DNA from: Desulfovibrio sp. JC010 | GTDB lineage: Bacteria > Desulfobacterota > Desulfovibrionia > Desulfovibrionales > Desulfovibrionaceae | Length of the DNA: 53,276 nucleotides | Direction of reading: 5' to 3' | Assembly (NCBI RefSeq): GCF_010470675.1 | Contig: NZ_VOIQ01000022.1 | Coordinates: 1-53,276, forward strand | Shown here: positions 25,634 to 32,919 of the stretch, piece by piece | Numbering within the stretch: position 1 is the first letter of the stretch | Layout: the number at the start of each line of letters is the position of its first letter | Made by a program: the position numbers and the translations under genes | The notes under the pieces: generated by a model | The model's input: the letters and a program-made list of their open reading frames with translations, nothing else | Databases searched by the model: none | Told to the model about the DNA's origin: nothing

Positions 25634-26314
25634 ATGACTTTGAAAGATATAACCGAAGCAGCTGAAAAGATCGGCTGTTTGACCATGACCAGTCTTGACA
25701 GCTCCACCATGCACAGCCGTATTATCAGTCTTTGTGGCGGGGACGACGAAGGACTTTATTTTCTGACCATGAATGTGAAGCCTTTTTATCGTCAGCTGAA
25801 AGCCAACCCGCAGATTGCCGTTTGCGGTATTTATCCCACCAGTCGCAAGGAAGGAAAGAACAAGGACGGTCAGCCCTACTTCCCTCCGGGATACACCCTG
25901 CGCATTACCGGGGAGGCGCGTGAAGTCTCCATGGATGAATTGCGTGCAAAGGCTGAAGCCGGGAATCCTATCCACCGGTACGTGCTTGAAGATCACGAGC
26001 GTTATCCTGCGATCAGGCTTTTTTGTATCCACAAGGGCAGGGGCGAGATTTTTGATTTCGATTTTGAAATGGAGCACCGCGACCACAAACTCCTGCGCAC
26101 CCGATTCGGGTTCGGCGGTGAGACATTTAATGAAGCCGGGGCGCGTATTGATCCCGATAGGTGTATGGCTTGCGGAGAATGTTCTGCGGTCTGTACTTTC
26201 AAGGCCATTGAAGAGGGCGAAGTGTACCGGGTGAACAGCTCACGCTGTGATGAGTGCGGCAGCTGTATACAGGTCTGTCCGGCGGAAGCCATTGATCTTT
26301 CTTTGACCATTTAA
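25634..26314 (+). CDS. PNPOx-like flavin protein fused to 2[4Fe-4S] ferredoxin
   Basis: The protein has 226 residues. Residues 1-150 form a pyridoxamine-phosphate-oxidase-like split barrel, a flavin-binding fold (MTSLDSSTMHSRIISL, YFLTMNVKPFYRQLKANPQIAVCG). The C-terminal 60 residues have two ferredoxin motifs, CMACGECSAVCTF and CDECGSCIQVCP. It is probably a small cytoplasmic flavin/iron-sulfur redox protein of anaerobes. AAGGAG precedes the ATG. It is likely under the AraC regulator just upstream. Confidence 0.88.
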   Translation: MTLKDITEAAEKIGCLTMTSLDSSTMHSRIISLCGGDDEGLYFLTMNVKPFYRQLKANPQIAVCGIYPTSRKEGKNKDGQPYFPPGYTLRITGEAREVSMDELRAKAEAGNPIHRYVLEDHERYPAIRLFCIHKGRGEIFDFDFEMEHRDHKLLRTRFGFGGETFNEAGARIDPDRCMACGECSAVCTFKAIEEGEVYRVNSSRCDECGSCIQVCPAEAIDLSLTI

Positions 26315-26336
26315 TTTGATTGACAGTTATAGAAGC

Positions 26337-26369
26337 AAGGCGCGGTTTTTCATGGGCCGCGCCTTTTAT
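26337..26369 (+). terminator. Intrinsic terminator
   Basis: AAGGCGCGG pairs with CCGCGCCTT, followed by TTATT. It lies 22 nt after the flavin/ferredoxin gene. Confidence 0.88.
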
Positions 26370-26425
26370 TGTTCTGAATTTGACTTGCTGCATTCAATGC
26401 TTAAATTTTGCGCAAGGAGAATTCG

Positions 26426-27130
26426 ATGTTTCATGGAAAAGTGAAGGCTGTGGCCTTTGATGCAGATGACACCCTGTGGGTCAATGAGCCTTTTTTTGAC
26501 CGGGCCAAGGCGGATATCGCGGAAATGATGTCCGGGTATGCGCCTGCGGATAAATTTACTGAAGTGCTTGAACAGACCCAGTCCCGCAATATCGGAGTCT
26601 TTGGTTACGGAGTGAAGAGCTTTGTGATTTCCATGGTCGAGGCTGCCAATAAAGTCTCCCGGGGAAAAGTTACTGAAGCTGAGATCGCGAGCATTATTGA
26701 GCTGGGCAGGAGGATGCTGACCAATCCCGTGGAGCCTATTAAGGGAGTGGAAGAAGTGTTGCGCTCCCTTGGTAGTGAGTTCAAGTTGCTGATGATCACC
26801 AAAGGCGACGTGGCCGAGCAGCAGCGCAAAATCAGCCTGTCCGGATTTTCTTCATATTTTGATCATATTGAAATCCTTTCAGAAAAGGATGAAGCCGCTT
26901 ATCGGCATATTCTCAGCAAATACAGCATCAGGCATGACGAGTTTCTTATGGTCGGCAATTCCGTGAAATCCGACATACTGCCTGTTGTTGAAATCGGCGG
27001 GCGGGCTGCGCATATCCCGTTTCATACCACTTGGGTGCATGAAGTTGTCTGTGCTGATAAGCTTTGCAGGCGGGATTATGTTGAGCTGGATAGTGTTGCA
27101 GAATTACTGCCGTTGTTGATTCATTCTTAA
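26426..27130 (+). CDS. HAD superfamily hydrolase
   Basis: The protein is 234 residues from the ATG behind AAGGAG. Motif I is AFDADDTLW with the nucleophile Asp, motif II is LLMITKGD, and motif IV lies in FLMVGNSVKSDILPVVEIGG. The cap sits between motif I and motif II (C1 type), as in phosphoglycolate- or dehalogenase-like enzymes. The substrate is unknown. It stands alone between a terminator and a hairpin. Confidence 0.9.
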   Translation: MFHGKVKAVAFDADDTLWVNEPFFDRAKADIAEMMSGYAPADKFTEVLEQTQSRNIGVFGYGVKSFVISMVEAANKVSRGKVTEAEIASIIELGRRMLTNPVEPIKGVEEVLRSLGSEFKLLMITKGDVAEQQRKISLSGFSSYFDHIEILSEKDEAAYRHILSKYSIRHDEFLMVGNSVKSDILPVVEIGGRAAHIPFHTTWVHEVVCADKLCRRDYVELDSVAELLPLLIHS

Positions 27131-27210
27131 ATTTGTGCTATTCTGTCAGGTTTGCTTTGACGAATTTATCACTTTCAATCTGTTGCAATGAGTGTTAATA
27201 AGTTTTTTGT

Positions 27211-27248
27211 CTGCGCACGGATGAATGCCAATGCATTTTTGTGCGCAG
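27211..27248 (+). terminator. Imperfect hairpin between HAD and FTR-like genes
   Basis: CTGCGCAC pairs with GTGCGCAG, with a second inner helix AATGC/GCATT. TTTGTTTG follows. It could end the HAD transcript about 80 nt after its stop, or act as a leader element of the next gene. Confidence 0.5.
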
Positions 27249-27272
27249 TTTGTTTGAAAACCATCAATAACC

Positions 27273-27668
27273 ATGGTGAAAGCATTGTCTAAGCCTACAG
27301 AAAAAAGTTCAAAATTGGTCTCTATTTACGTAGAGAAGTATTGCAACCGCACCGGGCTCAACCTTCATCCCATGAAGGATGTATCCGATGCCGTGACCAC
27401 CGGACTGGCCATGCATCTTGACCAGCTCAAACGTCCTCTTTGTCCCTGCAGGTTCTACCCGGACAAGCAGCAGGCGGTAGCAGAACGTGAATGGCTCTGC
27501 CCTTGTTCTGACATGAAGACTTACAAGTATTGTCACTGTATGCTTTTTGTTAACGAAGAAGGTATGCCTGTGACCGAGCATCTGCCCGAAGGACATGAGG
27601 GCCGTGAGACTTACGGCGATATTGCTGATCCGGCACCGGAAAAAATGCATCGCATGCTGCCTAACTAG
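27273..27668 (+). CDS. Ferredoxin-thioredoxin reductase catalytic-type protein
   Basis: The protein has 131 residues. The six cysteines stand as CPC-N16-CPC-N8-CHC (Cys57, 59, 76, 78, 87, 89), exactly the spacing of the plant/cyanobacterial FTR beta chain, whose 4Fe-4S cluster sits beside a redox disulfide. Anaerobic bacteria use such proteins to link ferredoxin to thioredoxin-like partners. No variable subunit or thioredoxin gene is adjacent, so it is an orphan catalytic subunit. The ribosome binding site is weak. A strong terminator follows. Confidence 0.9.
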   Translation: MVKALSKPTEKSSKLVSIYVEKYCNRTGLNLHPMKDVSDAVTTGLAMHLDQLKRPLCPCRFYPDKQQAVAEREWLCPCSDMKTYKYCHCMLFVNEEGMPVTEHLPEGHEGRETYGDIADPAPEKMHRMLPN

Positions 27669-27693
27669 GCAGCTGTTGTTCTAATCAAAAGCG

Positions 27694-27728
27694 AACGGAC
27701 ACAGGCTTTAAGCTTGTGTCCGTTTTTT
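27694..27728 (+). terminator. Intrinsic terminator
   Basis: AACGGACACAGGC pairs with GCTTGTGTCCGTT (one G-U), followed by a T-run. It lies between the convergent FTR-like and PAS genes. Confidence 0.9.
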
Positions 27729-27740
27729 GTTGATAATATT

Positions 27741-28466
27741 TTATTCTTTTTTCTTTCGTTTTTCTCTGCCCTTTATATACCATTGCTGATCGCCGTACAT
27801 TTCATCTGAGCATTCCGGGCACAGGCCGTGGCTGAATGACGCTTCGGAGTATTTCTCAATATATGATTCAAGGTTGTTCCAATAGCCTTTATCGTCACGG
27901 ATTTTTTTGCATTTGGCGCAGATGGGCATGAGTCCGCTGAGTGTTTTTACTTTTTCCAGTGCCTCGGAAAGTTCCGTGATCAATTTTTCTCTTTCACGCT
28001 CGGCTTCTTTCAGGTCGGTGATGTCGATAAAGCTTTCGATGTAGTAGCTTTTATCCGCTATATTTAAGGTCTTGACTGTTTTCAGTATGGTACGTTTTCC
28101 GCCGCCCACGGTAAGCAGGATTCTCTCTGACCTGTCCACGGTCTGGCCGAGGTCCGCAATGGGGCACTTTCCGTGTTCTGCCGGACAGATAAAATTATGG
28201 CATTCCTTGCCGATGATATTTTCCTTGCTGCGGCCGAGCATTTCCAGAGCGGTGCTGTTGACGTCCACGATTTTGCGTGTTTCAGCATCTACAACAATGA
28301 CCCCGCTGAGAATGGAATCAAAGAGTGTTTCCATGAAAAGAGTGGATCTTGTGGTGGCATCAAGAAGGACCCGAACCGTGTTCCGGCATTCAGTGATACC
28401 TTCACGGCTTTCGAGCTCAACTATGCGCTGCTCCAGTTCTTCGTATGTCGGTTTTTTAGAATCCAC
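27741..28466 (-). CDS. PAS-domain protein with C-terminal cysteine motif
   Basis: The protein is 241 residues from a GTG preceded by AGGTG. It starts with a coiled coil (YEELEQRIVELES). A PAS domain follows (about 45-155, with VIVVDAETRKIVDVNSTALEMLG). The tail has the recurrent LMPICAKCKKIRDDKGYWNNLE...FSHGLCPEC module, whose four cysteines suggest a zinc site. This tail is known from many PAS/response-regulator proteins, but its function is not established. No kinase or cyclase domain is present, so it probably acts as a sensor adaptor. Confidence 0.85.
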   Translation of the reverse strand: MDSKKPTYEELEQRIVELESREGITECRNTVRVLLDATTRSTLFMETLFDSILSGVIVVDAETRKIVDVNSTALEMLGRSKENIIGKECHNFICPAEHGKCPIADLGQTVDRSERILLTVGGGKRTILKTVKTLNIADKSYYIESFIDITDLKEAEREREKLITELSEALEKVKTLSGLMPICAKCKKIRDDKGYWNNLESYIEKYSEASFSHGLCPECSDEMYGDQQWYIKGREKRKKKE

Positions 28467-28591
28467 TTTGCACCTATGCTGATAAAATTACTCAATATAA
28501 AATATACGGCATTGGTAGGGATTCGTCTATTAGAAATTAATTTTGCAGTGCTGTTTAGATTCAATTGTTTTTCTTGAAAAAACGGCTTTCA

Positions 28592-28605
28592 TTGATCTGG
28601 ATCAA
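28592..28605 (+). promoter_or_regulatory. Perfect FNR/CRP-type box
   Basis: TTGATCTGGATCAA is an exact match to TTGAT-N4-ATCAA, extended by one more complementary base pair on each side. It lies 67 nt upstream of the flavoprotein start. A CRP/FNR-family regulator is the likely ligand; which one is unknown. Confidence 0.65.
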
Positions 28606-28671
28606 TGCGTTATGTTTGCAGCCAGTTAATGTCCTCTTACTGCAATAAATTATCCAGCTAAGGAGAAACAT

Positions 28672-30366
28672 ATGAGTGCCAGAAAAATAGTCGTAATCGG
28701 CGGGTCAGCTGCCGGACCGAAAGCCGCGGCCCGCTCCAAGCGTCTTGATGCCGGGGCGGATGTTACCCTGCTCCAGAAAGCACCGGAACTTTCCATGGCG
28801 TCCTGCGGTTATCCGTACTACATCGGCGGTAATTTTAATGAGCGTAACGCGCTTTTGGCCACGCCCACCGGAGTGGTGCGCGATGAAGTTTTTTTTGCCG
28901 CAGCCAAGGGCGTTAATGCCAAGGTTAACACTGAAGTCACCGGTATTGACCGCCGGAATAAATGCGTGTCCTGCACAAATGTCGTTACCGGGGAAGAATC
29001 CTCCGTGGATTACGACAAGCTGGTTATCTGCACCGGAGCAACTCCGCGCCGTCCGCCTATTCCGGGGATTGAACTTGAAGGGGTGCGTTCCCTTTCTGAA
29101 ATGCGTGACGCTGACAAACTGCGGGAGCTGGTTGATTCCGGCAAGGTTAAGGACGCGGTTATTGTCGGCGGCGGGCTGATTGGAATCGAGGTCTGCGAGG
29201 CCCTTTCCGAGTCTGGAATGAATGTGAATGTGGTGGAGATGCTTTCTCAGTTGCTCATGTTCCTTGACTGGGAAATCGCCAAGCTGGTGGAAAAGCACGT
29301 GGCCTCCAAGGGTGTTGCCGTGCATACCGATAACGGCGTGGCTGAATTTCTGGGCCAAGACGGTAAACTGACCGGGGTTAAACTTAACGACGGTTCTGTG
29401 GTCCCCTGCGAGCTGGCCGTGGTAGCCATCGGCGTGGTGCCTAATACCAAACTGGCTGCGGATGCCGGAATTGAGCTTGGTGATTTCGGCGGTATTGCAG
29501 TTGATGAATTCATGCGCAGTTCCGATCCGGACATCTACGCTGCCGGGGACTGCGTTGAAATCAACCACCGTATCACCGGAAAGAAAACTTTTGCTCCCTA
29601 TGGAGACCTTGCCAACCTTGAGGCCCGCGTGGTTGCAGACAACATTGCCCGTGGGGATAAGCATAAATTTCCCGGCACGGTTAACAGCGGCATCTGCAAG
29701 GTTTATGATCTCAGTGCCGGGGCAACCGGGCTTTCGGAGCAGCGTGCCAAGGCTGAAGGGTACGAAGTCATCACCGCAACCAACGCCAGCCCGGATAAAC
29801 CCGGTTTCATGGGTGCGAAGCTGCTGGTTTCCAAGATGGTTGCCGATGCAAAGACCGGACGCGTACTCGGTTTTCAGTGCGTAGGACCGGGCGAGGTCAA
29901 CCGCCAATTGGCCGAGGCTGCCATGGCGGTTATGAACGGCAACACTATTTATGAAATCGGCATGGCCGACCTGCCGTACGCACCTCCGTTTTCTCTGGCA
30001 ATTGACCATTTTATCACCACATCACACATCCTTGATAACAAGATGGCCGGACAGATGACCGGGATCAGCAATGCTGAAGTGAAGCAGAAGCTGGATGCGG
30101 GTGAAAAGCCGTTCATTCTGGATGTGCGCGCACCCAATGAATTTGAGGAAATGCGCCTTAACGTCGGTGAAAATCTGATTCCGCTCGGCAAATTGCGTAA
30201 TGAGCTTGATAAGCTGCCGCAGGACAAGGATGCGGAAATCATCACTTTCTGCAAGATTTCCATGCGCGGCTACGAGGCCCAGCGGGTGCTGGAAGCAAAC
30301 GGCTGGACTAACGTCAAAGTCATGGAGGGCGGCATTATGGGCTGGCCTTTCAAGGTTGAGATGTAA
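28672..30366 (+). CDS. CoA-disulfide-reductase-like FAD oxidoreductase fused to rhodanese
   Basis: The protein has 564 residues. The N-terminal part is a two-dinucleotide-binding oxidoreductase (VVIGGSAAGPKAAARSK; NAD(P)H motif VIVGGGLIGIEVCEAL). It has the single active-site cysteine Cys45 in SMASCGYPYYIGG, the mark of CoA-disulfide, NADH-oxidase and persulfide reductases. The C-terminal 100 residues are a rhodanese domain with active-site Cys527 (TFCKISMRGYEA). This fusion resembles CoADR-rhodanese and Npsr proteins that reduce persulfides or polysulfide, fitting a sulfur-metabolising anaerobe. AAGGAG precedes the ATG, and an FNR-type box lies upstream. Confidence 0.92.
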   Translation: MSARKIVVIGGSAAGPKAAARSKRLDAGADVTLLQKAPELSMASCGYPYYIGGNFNERNALLATPTGVVRDEVFFAAAKGVNAKVNTEVTGIDRRNKCVSCTNVVTGEESSVDYDKLVICTGATPRRPPIPGIELEGVRSLSEMRDADKLRELVDSGKVKDAVIVGGGLIGIEVCEALSESGMNVNVVEMLSQLLMFLDWEIAKLVEKHVASKGVAVHTDNGVAEFLGQDGKLTGVKLNDGSVVPCELAVVAIGVVPNTKLAADAGIELGDFGGIAVDEFMRSSDPDIYAAGDCVEINHRITGKKTFAPYGDLANLEARVVADNIARGDKHKFPGTVNSGICKVYDLSAGATGLSEQRAKAEGYEVITATNASPDKPGFMGAKLLVSKMVADAKTGRVLGFQCVGPGEVNRQLAEAAMAVMNGNTIYEIGMADLPYAPPFSLAIDHFITTSHILDNKMAGQMTGISNAEVKQKLDAGEKPFILDVRAPNEFEEMRLNVGENLIPLGKLRNELDKLPQDKDAEIITFCKISMRGYEAQRVLEANGWTNVKVMEGGIMGWPFKVEM

Positions 30367-30401
30367 TTTGATCTGCTTCGCAGTTTAGACGATTTGATTT
30401 C

Positions 30402-30498
30402 GCCTCCGGCGGCCAAAGGCCTATAGCCGTTAGGCGAGAGCTTTTTGCTCGAGTCTTACGGATATTGAGAGGGGGCCGGATAATCCCCTTTGTAATCC
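30402..30498 (+). repeat. Post-stop repeat, copy A, with 58-bp internal insertion
   Basis: Core GCCTCCGGCGGC, then CAAAGG, then 58 bp of other sequence (30,420-30,477), then GGATAATCCCCTTTG and AATCC. Without the insert it matches copy B (37,132-37,170) almost base for base, including upstream GATTTGATTTC. It starts 36 nt after the flavoprotein stop in sense orientation. Confidence 0.72.
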
Positions 30499-30523
30499 TT
30501 ACCGGTTTAAGAAGGCTATAAAT

Positions 30524-30558
30524 AAAAAGGCATTCCATTTTGAGTGGAATGCCTTTTT
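30524..30558. terminator. Bidirectional intrinsic terminator
   Basis: AAAAAGGCATTCCA pairs with TGGAATGCCTTTTT around a 7-nt loop. The T-run serves the plus-strand flavoprotein gene and the mirror A-run serves the dehydrogenase. Confidence 0.9.
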
Positions 30559-30600
30559 TATTTAATCGGCGAAGCCGTAATAAAAGGTTTTGAAGAGTCC

Positions 30601-30650
30601 AGAGAAACTTTTGCAAAAGTTTCTCTGGTCCCCGAAGGGCCGCCGGAGGC
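30601..30650 (-). repeat. Post-stop repeat, copy C
   Basis: On the minus strand the core GCCTCCGGCGGC begins 6 nt after the dehydrogenase stop. CCTTCGGGGA follows, then a 13-bp perfect hairpin CAGAGAAACTTTT/AAAAGTTTCTCTG. The hairpin has no T-run. Confidence 0.68.
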
Positions 30651-30655
30651 AACTT

Positions 30656-31828
30656 TTAAAGTGCTGTCTCAAGCATCTTACGCGATACATCTAGAGTCAC
30701 ATCCCCGCGTTCGGAAAGCTGGGTCATGCCGTGTTTTTCCAGCCCGGCTACTACGCGGTCAACTATGTCTGCGCCGATTTCGTAGTCGGAAAGGCGTGTT
30801 GCCATGTCGAGGCTGTTGAAGAACTCTTCAGTCTTGGCAATGGCCTGATCAATGCGTGCGTCATCATCGCCTTCACGGATATCCCAGACCCGTTCGGCGT
30901 ACTGGATGAGTTTTTCACGTTTCTGCTCACGGCGCACTTTCCAGTTGGCAAGCTGCATTACTGCGAGGGTTTTGCCGTGATCCAGCCCGGTAAGGGCGGT
31001 AAGCTCATGGCCGATCATGTGGGTGGTCCAGTCCTGCGGCACGCCTGCGCCGATGAGTCCGTTGAGGGCCATGGTGGAGCACCAGACAAGGTTGGCGCGG
31101 GCATCGTAGTTTTCGGGCTCGTTAACGGTGGTTTCGCCGATCTCGATCAGGGTCTGCAAGATTCCTTCTGCGGTACGGTCCTGAAAACGTCCTTCCGCCG
31201 GGAAGGTCAGGTATTGCTCAATAGTGTGGATGAAGGTGTCCACAACGCCGTTCGCCACCTGTGTTTTGGGCAGGGTGAAGGTAATTTTCGGATCGAGGAT
31301 GGAAAATTTCGGGAAAGTGTGGGTGGAGAATACCGGAAGCTTGTCTTCTCCGTCACTGATCACCGCGCCGTTGTTCATTTCAGATCCGGTGGCCGGAAGG
31401 GTCAGCACGGTGCCGAAGGGAACAGCGGAATCAACAGGTACCGGAGTGAAGCCGAAGCGCATCAGCTCACCTTCGCGGCCTTCGTATTCTTTTGCCGGAG
31501 CTGCCAGCGCGATGAATTTAGTGCCGTCGATAACAGAGCCGCCGCCCACTGCGAGGATGAAATCAATCTGCTCATCGCGGACGATTTTAATTGCATCCAT
31601 GAGAATTTCAAAGCGCGGATTGGCAGGGATTCCGCCGAATTCGATTACACTGCGGTTGCTTTTGGCAAGCTCTGCATTGACGCGGTCGAGCAGTCCGGTT
31701 TTCCTGGCACTGCCGCCGCCGTAGGTGATCAGAACTTTGGCCTTTTTAGGGACAAGGTTGTCCAGTTCCTGAAGCTGGCCTTCGCCGAAAACAATATTGG
31801 TCGGGTTGTAAAAGGAAAAATTAAGCAT
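30656..31828 (-). CDS. Iron-containing alcohol dehydrogenase, YqhD/BDH type
   Basis: The protein is 390 residues from the ATG behind AGGAG. NAD(P)-binding motifs are YGGGS (36-40) and VGGGSVID (94-101). The metal ligands match YqhD: Asp197, His201, His270 and His284 (DTFIHTIEQY, THMIGHELTALTGLDHG). It is a cytoplasmic alcohol/aldehyde oxidoreductase, probably an NADPH-dependent aldehyde reductase. It diverges from an AraC regulator of the YqhC type, the same pairing as E. coli yqhC-yqhD, where the pair answers to reactive aldehydes. Equivalent function is inferred. Confidence 0.93.
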   Translation of the reverse strand: MLNFSFYNPTNIVFGEGQLQELDNLVPKKAKVLITYGGGSARKTGLLDRVNAELAKSNRSVIEFGGIPANPRFEILMDAIKIVRDEQIDFILAVGGGSVIDGTKFIALAAPAKEYEGREGELMRFGFTPVPVDSAVPFGTVLTLPATGSEMNNGAVISDGEDKLPVFSTHTFPKFSILDPKITFTLPKTQVANGVVDTFIHTIEQYLTFPAEGRFQDRTAEGILQTLIEIGETTVNEPENYDARANLVWCSTMALNGLIGAGVPQDWTTHMIGHELTALTGLDHGKTLAVMQLANWKVRREQKREKLIQYAERVWDIREGDDDARIDQAIAKTEEFFNSLDMATRLSDYEIGADIVDRVVAGLEKHGMTQLSERGDVTLDVSRKMLETAL

Positions 31829-31897
31829 GTTAACTCCTGTTTTTGGTGATGTTTGAGCTATTATATGCCTTGTCGGCAAAATTTTATGAATACCTGT

Positions 31898-31932
31898 TTT
31901 TGCAAACAGTTTGCCTTATTTTGCAAAGACAG
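31898..31932. promoter_or_regulatory. Direct repeats for the AraC-type regulator
   Basis: TTTTGCAAACAG and TTTTGCAAAGACAG start exactly 21 bp apart, two helical turns, between the divergent dehydrogenase and AraC genes. Tandem direct repeats with 21-bp phase are the usual AraC-family binding layout. Confidence 0.6.
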
Positions 31933-32007
31933 CATGTTTTAGTAGAATGCTTTTGAAACAGTGATAAGCAGCATAGCACAGAATGTCACTGCCTAAGGAG
32001 AATAAAG

Positions 32008-32916
32008 ATGAGTTTTCAGGACAGGAATCCGCTGGAGAGATTAAAAGAAGCCCTTGATGACGGGGCTGTGCGCGAAGGGGTGAATGAAACTTTTCTGGAA
32101 GAGGTGACTCTTTTCCGGGTTTCAGAACATAAACCCAAGGTCCCGCTGATTTATGAGCAGTGTTTTTGCATTGCCGTGCAGGGGTATAAGCATTGTCACC
32201 TGACGGATTCCACCTTCACGTACGGAGAGGATGAATTTCTGGTAGTCCCGGCCATTGTTCCCCTTGATATCGAAGTTGCTCCTGAGGGCGATAATCCGCT
32301 TCTCAGCGTAACTGTCTCACTGGATTTTGAGATGATTCAGGAGCTGGTGGAGTCTATTAATAAGTATGATAAGCAGGCACTGGGCAAAGTTTCCGCATCC
32401 TCCGGTATTTACTTTGAGCCCATGACTGATGATATTATCGAACCGACCATCCGCTTGCTTAATGCTTTGAAATCCCGCAAGGAAGCCGAGATCTTCGGTA
32501 AGCAGATAATCCGTGAGATCTACTACCATATTCTTATGGGTAAGAACGGACACTTGCTGGCTTCCGCTGCGTTTGGTGAATCTGACTACGCCCTGATTGC
32601 CAAGTCCCTGCGCTTTATTCACGATAATTACGACAGTGGAATTGATATTGATGAGCTGGCGGGGGAGGCAAACATGTCCGTGCGGTCATTCTACAACCAT
32701 TTCAAGGCCGTAACAGCATTGACTCCGGTACAGTATCTAAAGCGCATCCGGCTGGAAAAGGCCCGGCAGTTCATGGTTGTGCAAGGGGAACAGGCCAGTT
32801 CCGCCGCCCATCTGGTGGGCTATGAAAGTCCCTCGCAGTTCAGCCGGGAATTCAAACGTCATTTCGGGTTTACACCCCGTGAGGCTGTTATGCACAGTCA
32901 GGGGATGGCGGGGTAG
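32008..32916 (+). CDS. AraC family regulator, YqhC-like
   Basis: The protein has 302 residues. The N-terminal AraC_N domain (KPKVPLIYEQCFCIAVQGYKHCHL, TYGEDEFLVVPAIVPLD) and the C-terminal double helix-turn-helix (DIDELAGEANMSVRSFYNHFKAVTALTP...AAHLVGYESPSQFSREFKRHFGFTP) match YqhC-type activators. It carries Cys residues in the sensing domain (EQCFCIAV) that could react with aldehydes. AAGGAG precedes the ATG. It is divergent from the YqhD-like dehydrogenase, its likely target. It is convergent with the helicase, with only 3 nt between the stops. Confidence 0.92.
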   Translation: MSFQDRNPLERLKEALDDGAVREGVNETFLEEVTLFRVSEHKPKVPLIYEQCFCIAVQGYKHCHLTDSTFTYGEDEFLVVPAIVPLDIEVAPEGDNPLLSVTVSLDFEMIQELVESINKYDKQALGKVSASSGIYFEPMTDDIIEPTIRLLNALKSRKEAEIFGKQIIREIYYHILMGKNGHLLASAAFGESDYALIAKSLRFIHDNYDSGIDIDELAGEANMSVRSFYNHFKAVTALTPVQYLKRIRLEKARQFMVVQGEQASSAAHLVGYESPSQFSREFKRHFGFTPREAVMHSQGMAG

Positions 32917-32919
32917 TAT

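Noticed and set aside
28705-30009. 434-codon open frame opposite the rhodanese-fused flavoprotein
   Set aside because: It is an antisense shadow of a clearly conserved gene, with no start signal and no recognisable domain.
30731-31849. 372-codon open frame opposite the iron alcohol dehydrogenase
   Set aside because: It is an antisense shadow; its composition and lack of any motif argue against a real gene.
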